Shown piece by piece: positions 8,708-13,019 of a DNA stretch of 13,019 nt. Position 1 is the first letter of the stretch, and each line of letters begins with the position of its first letter. The DNA comes from Zygnema cylindricum (Eukaryota; Streptophyta; Zygnematophyceae; Zygnematales; Zygnemataceae), in NCBI GenBank assembly GCA_037447655.1, contig JBBHKE010002677.1, forward strand, positions 1-13,019, in the 5' to 3' direction. Position numbers and translations under genes: made by a program. The notes under the pieces are model-generated. The model was given only the letters and a program-made list of their open reading frames with translations, ran no database searches and was not told the DNA's origin.

Positions 8708-10281
8708 TTAAACTGAAAATAACCCTAATTTAGGTCTACCCCGTAAAAGTACATCGTAGACTGCCGCTTTTGTTAACATATCTGCGGCCTCCTCCAAAGT
8801 TGACACGTTTAAAAATTCGATTTCCTTCGCAACGACCAAATATCGTACGAAGTGCCACTTTATCCGGATGTGTTTCGTTCGTTTGTGGAAGACCAGATTT
8901 TTCACTAAAGCCATCGAGCTCATGCTGTCAGGGAAAATCTGCAAACAACCAACCACAATGCCCAACTCACCGAGCATCTCTTTTATCCAAACAGATGCCT
9001 TCGCCGTGTGACAAGCTGACATGTATTCAGATTCCGTAGAGCTTAGTGCAACTATAGGTTGGGGTCGCGAGCTCCAAGAAACTGCCGCACCGCCCAAAAT
9101 GAAAGCGTATCCAGACGTAGATTTTCCACAGTCGAAATCTCCTCCCCAATCTGCGGCGCAGTAACCAATACACTGTAAGGAGTCTCGTTTGGTTTTATAT
9201 ACCAATCCGTACTCGATCGTACCGACCAAGTAGCGAAATATCCGTTTTCCTGCCTCTCATACACTGTAAGGAGTCTCGTTTGGTTTTATATACCAATCCG
9301 TACTCGATCGTACCGACCAAGTAGCGAAATATCCGTTTTACTGCCTCCCAGTGATTCTTTTTTGGAGCATTACAATAACGACTGACAACTGACACCGCCG
9401 CCGCAATATCCGGACGCGTGCCTACACTCAAATACATTAAACTACCAACTGCTTCGCGGTATGGTACTGAAACATTTTCTTCCTCTTCGTACTTTGTGTA
9501 TTGTACTTTTGGATCTAATGGCGTCGTGACAGATTTTGCGCCAGTCATACCGAATCTATACCTCATTTCTCCAAGATCTGTCACTTTAAAATGTATACTA
9601 AGGTACTCTTTTAATTTATTAATAACAGACAACGTGTCACTAATCATTAGGAAGTCATTGACATACACAGAAAAAATAATTTGGTCCTTTCCCTCTCCTT
9701 TCGCATATACTCCAGATTCGGAAACTGTCCGAACAAAACCATAATTAGTAAGTACCTTATGAAGACGAAGATACCATGTCCTCGGCGCTTGCTTTAATCC
9801 GTACAAGGATTTTTGCAGCCGCCATACTTTTCCTCCTTTCGAGGGCACACCCTCGGGCACCTTCATATACACCTCCTCTTCTAATTCTCCATTTTAAAAG
9901 GCCGTTTCTACATCCATTTGATGTATATGCTTATTCCCCGCGGCCGCAATAGCAATTATCATTCTCAAGGAATCAAACTTAACAACCGGTGCATAAGTTT
10001 CCGAAAATTCGACCCCCTCTACTTGTTGAAAACCTTTACACACCAATCTAGCCTTATATTTTATTATCTCCCCCGTAGCACCAGTTTTTGTTTTAAATAT
10101 CCATTTTAGCATCAATTGCCTTCTTCCCCTCCGGTAAACTCACCTCCTCAAAAGTTTTATTATCGATAATTGATTTCAATTCTCTCTCCCACGCCGGTTT
10201 CCACTTATCCTCCCAATCCATAGAACTTCGTGCCTCGGCGTAAGATTGGGGATCGCCGGGCATATTCTCGGTCAATGATTA
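8708..10281 (-). pseudogene. pol: Copia reverse transcriptase and RNase H, disrupted
   Basis: This is the continuation of the polyprotein. Reading along transcription: a TAA at 10279-10281 directly follows the TAG ending the upstream frame. An RVT_2 N-terminal part continues in the same frame to about 10110. There a run of four A (plus-strand T at 10104-10107) shifts the frame. The fingers/palm part follows with the first catalytic Asp in QMDVE. A TAA at 9894-9896 sits where a Leu codon is normal, after ETAF. LYGLKQAPRTW is intact, but the YVDD box reads YVND (Asn codon 9657-9659). About 30 residues are missing near 9560, where LGEMRY joins straight to RFGMTGAK. A 91-bp tandem duplication (9168-9349) then shifts the frame again. 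RNase H (8708 to about 9170) is otherwise well kept: ADW, STESEY, a later Asp in FPDS, and AADMLTKA are all present. This copy cannot make an active reverse transcriptase. The assignment to copia is secure. Confidence 0.93.
9168..9349 (-). repeat. 91-bp tandem duplication within the pol pseudogene
   Basis: The segment at 9168-9258 is repeated at 9259-9349 with two mismatches (9249 versus 9340, and 9257 versus 9348). Ninety-one is 3x30+1, so the extra copy throws RNase H out of frame: the upstream copy reads the expected FRYLVGTIEYG stretch and then runs into a shifted copy. The copy at 9259-9349 keeps the expected sequence at both variable sites, so the two changes probably arose in the copy next to RNase H. 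The duplication looks young compared with the 1.4-kb repeats. Confidence 0.92.
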
Positions 10282-13019
10282 CTACAAAATAAATGCCTCC
10301 TCCGAGGCGGCCGAAATGAAATAATTGGAATTTTCGACATTTCCACCTTTGCGATCAAATGATAACCGATTTGGTTTCTTCCCCTTTGTCTCACGTTGAC
10401 TCCTTCGTAATGGAACCTCATTTTCTTTTTCGTTTGCGGATTTTCCAGTTTGGGTTTCGTCCTCGTGGAAGGACGCACTCGGAGATTTAGAACCTTTAGA
10501 TCGGCGAGTGTCCGAAGACATTCGGGAATTTTCACTTCGGTCACTTCGGATCTCGTCAAAACTAATTAATTCCGGATGAATTTCGGAATTAGCTTTCCCC
10601 CTCCTAATCTTGACGATCGGATCCGCCTCATTGTCGGAATCCGAATCATCAAGATGAGGAAAAAAGAGAGATTCATTCACTTCAAAAAAGTCATGATTAG
10701 TAGAAAAAATTTCGGAACGAGAAATAGCAACTTTAAGATCCTCATGGAAATTCACATTACGACTCTCTTCAATTACATGACGAATCGGATCATAAACCTG
10801 GTATAAACTCCCTTTGGAGCTAAACCCCACAAAAATTCCCGACCAACTACGAGAAGAAAATTTACCTCGTCGTTTTACCGATTCGATATACACCGTCGCT
10901 CGACACCCCCAAATTCGCAAATGATGTAGGGAAGGCTTTCGTCCATACCATAACTCGTGAGGAGTCTTGTCGCCCGAAATAGAGGTAAGTCGACGGTTAC
11001 AAATATAATTAGCCGTTAAGATCGCATCTCCCCATAAATACTCCTTTCTTCCCGATCCGTGAATCATCGAGCGCACCATTTCTTGAAGTGTGCGATTTTT
11101 GCGCTCGGCGATTCCATTCGATTCCGGTGAGTAAGATGCCGTAAATTCTTGTCGGATCCCCCATTTCTTGCAATACGGATCAAATGCCTTAAACTCCCCT
11201 CCATTATCGGATCGAACTGCCTTTAATTTTCGGTCACATTGCCTTTCGGCCATAACATGCCACTCTTCAAATTTTGCGGATGCATCCGATTTATTTTTGA
11301 GGAGATAAACCCATGTGAATCTTGAATAATCGTCGACAATAACCATGATATATTTATTTCCTCCTAAACTCTCAAGTTTAACATCGCCGCATAAATCCAC
11401 GTGTACCTTTTCAAGTGGGTGAATAGATCGAAAATTTGCGTCTTTATTACGATGGGGTTTGCGGATCTGACGCCCTTGACTACATCCGTCACAACCATTT
11501 ACTTTTTCTCCTGACGTCAGTTCTAAGCCGCGCGTGCAACCGGCTTTGATCATTCGTTTCAAATTTTGTTCTGACGTATGGCACATGCGATGATGCCATA
11601 GCGTCATATCTCCCTTAATTTCGGCGATCTGACTTATGATGCCGTAATCATTACGTTTGAATTTCGGTTGCCTCCACAAAAGACGACTATGAAATGCGTC
11701 AGATACTTCGCCCTCACCGATTGTGACTCCATCAGATCGTACGATTTTTATTGTCGAGTCTCCCAAAGCGTATACGCTTGCACCAGATCTCTGGATTTGG
11801 GGTACGCTCAAAAGATTCCCTGAGCCGCTCGGAATATAAAGCACATTTAACAGCTGGATCTCAGAGATTCGCTCAGATCCATTTGGATCTAGCGAAATTA
11901 AATCAAGTCGTACAGTTCCAACTATACCAATAGAAATGACTTGTCCACTTGCGACTGTGATATTTTTAGGTACAGTTAAAGCGCGCATTTCGTCAAAAAG
12001 CGTGTCGTCCGTACATACGTGATGCGAAGCGCCGGAGTCAATAATCCACTTCTTGTCGTTTTGCGTTTCGAAGGACGTAGATTCATTAGTGACGTTTAAC
12101 GTGGAAAAGGTAATAGGACCTTCTTCCTTTTCATCGTTTTCCCCGACGAAGTGTCCATGGCCGCCAAATCGGCCGCCACGTCCACCGCGCCCCCCTCTAT
12201 CAAGTCGACCACCGCCACGTCCATTAAATCTGCCGTTGCTGCCGCCGCGACCGCCACGGCCGCCGTCAGATCTCGCGTAACATTGGGGACTAATATGTCC
12301 CCATTTCCCGCAATAGTGGCACTGTTTTTCCTTATCCGGGCATGAGGAGGACATATGGCCGGATTTGTTACATCGAAAACATGTGACAGAAGTCTGGTCT
12401 TGGAAAGGAGGTTGACCGGGAAAGTTTCCCCTTCTTTCGATGCTTCTACCCCTTCCCCTAGATCCGCCTCCTCTTCCTCTTCCCCCTCTTCCCCCACGGA
12501 GAAAATTCAGATCCGCGGGTTCTTCGGAGGTGACGTTCAGAGATCCACCCGAGGCCGAAGCTTTAGGAGGACCTCCGCGATTTCTCTCGGTGGTTTTAAG
12601 GTAATTAACAAGGAACTCATAACTCGGATTAGTTTGTGCCCAAAGAATCTCCTTGAGGTAAGTGAGGTTGTCGGGTAAAGCATTGATGAGACCGATTACT
12701 TTGTCCTCCTCGATAATAGTCCGACCGTTATTCGAGAGTTGCTCCACAATAATATTGTATCGCTTGATCGCATCATCGATCGATTCGTTAGACTTTATCT
12801 TAAATTGGATAAAGTCCGTGTAGGCATATTGCCCCTTGTTTTGGAGCCCTTTCTCAAATTGGCCTTCGAGCGCCTTCCAACACTCATGCGCCGTATCTCG
12901 GGTAAGGAAATGATCATGCACCGAAGCGGTGCAAGATTGCATGAGGCCGGTGATGGCCGCAAGATTTTTCTTCTTCCAAAGGCGGCGAGCCTTCGGATCG
13001 TCGATCGGCATCTTTTCTT
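10282..13019 (-). CDS. gag-pol: Copia gag (partial)-protease-integrase, open frame
   Basis: The frame is open from the window edge, so the ATG at 13011 is probably internal to gag. Residues are counted from that ATG. Residues 1-145 are the C-terminal part of a UBN2-type gag. Gly/Arg-rich RGG segments at 172-192 and 251-287 flank two perfect CCHC zinc knuckles (C-x2-C-x4-H-x4-C at 211-224 and 231-244), which bind RNA. The aspartic protease has its catalytic DSG at 325-327. The integrase zinc site is H473-x4-H478 with C507-x2-C510. The integrase core has D539, D602 and E636, with 33 residues between the last two where 35 is common. The C-terminal domain has GIFVGFSS and YQVYDP at about 725-741. 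A charged, Ser-rich linker (785-890) precedes a TAG at 10282-10284. In this family the chain normally continues into reverse transcriptase, so that stop truncates the polyprotein. No stop or frameshift interrupts 909 codons. Confidence 0.93.
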   Translation of the reverse strand, partial: EKMPIDDPKARRLWKKKNLAAITGLMQSCTASVHDHFLTRDTAHECWKALEGQFEKGLQNKGQYAYTDFIQFKIKSNESIDDAIKRYNIIVEQLSNNGRTIIEEDKVIGLINALPDNLTYLKEILWAQTNPSYEFLVNYLKTTERNRGGPPKASASGGSLNVTSEEPADLNFLRGGRGGRGRGGGSRGRGRSIERRGNFPGQPPFQDQTSVTCFRCNKSGHMSSSCPDKEKQCHYCGKWGHISPQCYARSDGGRGGRGGSNGRFNGRGGGRLDRGGRGGRGGRFGGHGHFVGENDEKEEGPITFSTLNVTNESTSFETQNDKKWIIDSGASHHVCTDDTLFDEMRALTVPKNITVASGQVISIGIVGTVRLDLISLDPNGSERISEIQLLNVLYIPSGSGNLLSVPQIQRSGASVYALGDSTIKIVRSDGVTIGEGEVSDAFHSRLLWRQPKFKRNDYGIISQIAEIKGDMTLWHHRMCHTSEQNLKRMIKAGCTRGLELTSGEKVNGCDGCSQGRQIRKPHRNKDANFRSIHPLEKVHVDLCGDVKLESLGGNKYIMVIVDDYSRFTWVYLLKNKSDASAKFEEWHVMAERQCDRKLKAVRSDNGGEFKAFDPYCKKWGIRQEFTASYSPESNGIAERKNRTLQEMVRSMIHGSGRKEYLWGDAILTANYICNRRLTSISGDKTPHELWYGRKPSLHHLRIWGCRATVYIESVKRRGKFSSRSWSGIFVGFSSKGSLYQVYDPIRHVIEESRNVNFHEDLKVAISRSEIFSTNHDFFEVNESLFFPHLDDSDSDNEADPIVKIRRGKANSEIHPELISFDEIRSDRSENSRMSSDTRRSKGSKSPSASFHEDETQTGKSANEKENEVPLRRSQRETKGKKPNRLSFDRKGGNVENSNYFISAASEEAFIL

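Larger units (their letters stand above)
8251..13019 (-). mobile_element. Ty1/copia LTR retrotransposon, 5' part outside the window
   Basis: The domain order on the minus strand is gag, protease, integrase, reverse transcriptase, RNase H, polypurine tract, LTR. Integrase before reverse transcriptase is the copia (Pseudoviridae-type) order, and each domain carries its family motifs. At least 4.77 kb is present. The 5' LTR, primer binding site and the first part of gag lie past 13019. Gag through integrase reads without interruption, while the reverse transcriptase/RNase H part is multiply broken, so the copy is not autonomous. It is inserted into a copy of the 1.4-kb repeat, in the opposite orientation to that repeat as drawn. 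The likely 5-bp target duplication on this side is ATAAG (8246-8250), and its partner cannot be seen. Confidence 0.95.

Noticed and set aside
10104-10107. Programmed frameshift at the A run in the RT region
   Set aside because: It sits inside a conserved domain, not between genes, and lacks a convincing slippery heptamer with downstream structure. With the other lesions around it, a simple 1-nt insertion (or sequencing error) is more likely.
12053-12678. Open frames on both strands in Pro/Arg- and Ala-rich register opposite the gag region
   Set aside because: They are shadows of the GGN-rich RGG segments of gag in other frames; the gag frame carries the zinc knuckles and runs on into protease.

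Overview
The window looks like eukaryotic, probably invertebrate animal, intergenic DNA that is rich in repeats. The evidence is a Ty1/copia-type LTR retrotransposon, a MITE-like element, a minisatellite, a very long CT microsatellite, long AT-rich stretches with no open frames, and CCAAT-type promoter motifs. There are no bacterial-style operons, ribosome binding sites, rRNA, tRNA or CRISPR features. I cannot assign a species.

Left end (1-1420): one short intact minus-strand reading frame (17-406, 129 aa, unrecognised). Upstream of it lies a CpG-containing region with an inverted CCAAT box and a partly duplicated segment that carries further CCAAT motifs. Next (1424-2194) is a non-coding 771-bp element with inverted termini and a TAA duplication on both sides, which fits a PIF/Harbinger-type MITE. 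Then come a diverged 265-bp tandem duplication (2320-2851) and a small inverted repeat (3030-3153).

Middle (3386-8250): two diverged direct copies of an unnamed non-coding repeat of about 1.4 kb (3386-4760 and 6858-8250). They flank 2.1 kb that holds a homogeneous 88-bp minisatellite (4923-5173), a polypyrimidine tract ending in an uninterrupted (CT)63 (5563-5688), and about 1.1 kb of featureless AT-rich DNA.

Right end (8251-13019): the 3' two thirds or more of a copia element on the minus strand. Its 3' LTR (8251-8679) interrupts the second repeat copy, so the element arrived after that repeat. Reading with transcription from the window edge: partial gag with two CCHC knuckles between RGG-rich segments, protease, and integrase in one long undamaged frame (to 10282). 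After that come a reverse transcriptase and RNase H broken by a double stop, a 1-nt frameshift, a nonsense codon, an internal deletion, an active-site change and a frame-shifting 91-bp tandem duplication. The polypurine tract and LTR follow. The 5' LTR, primer binding site and gag start lie beyond the window.

I found no convincing new biological system. The most useful leads are the uneven decay of the copia element, the hairpin across its polypurine tract/LTR junction, the MITE, and the paired 1.4-kb repeat.
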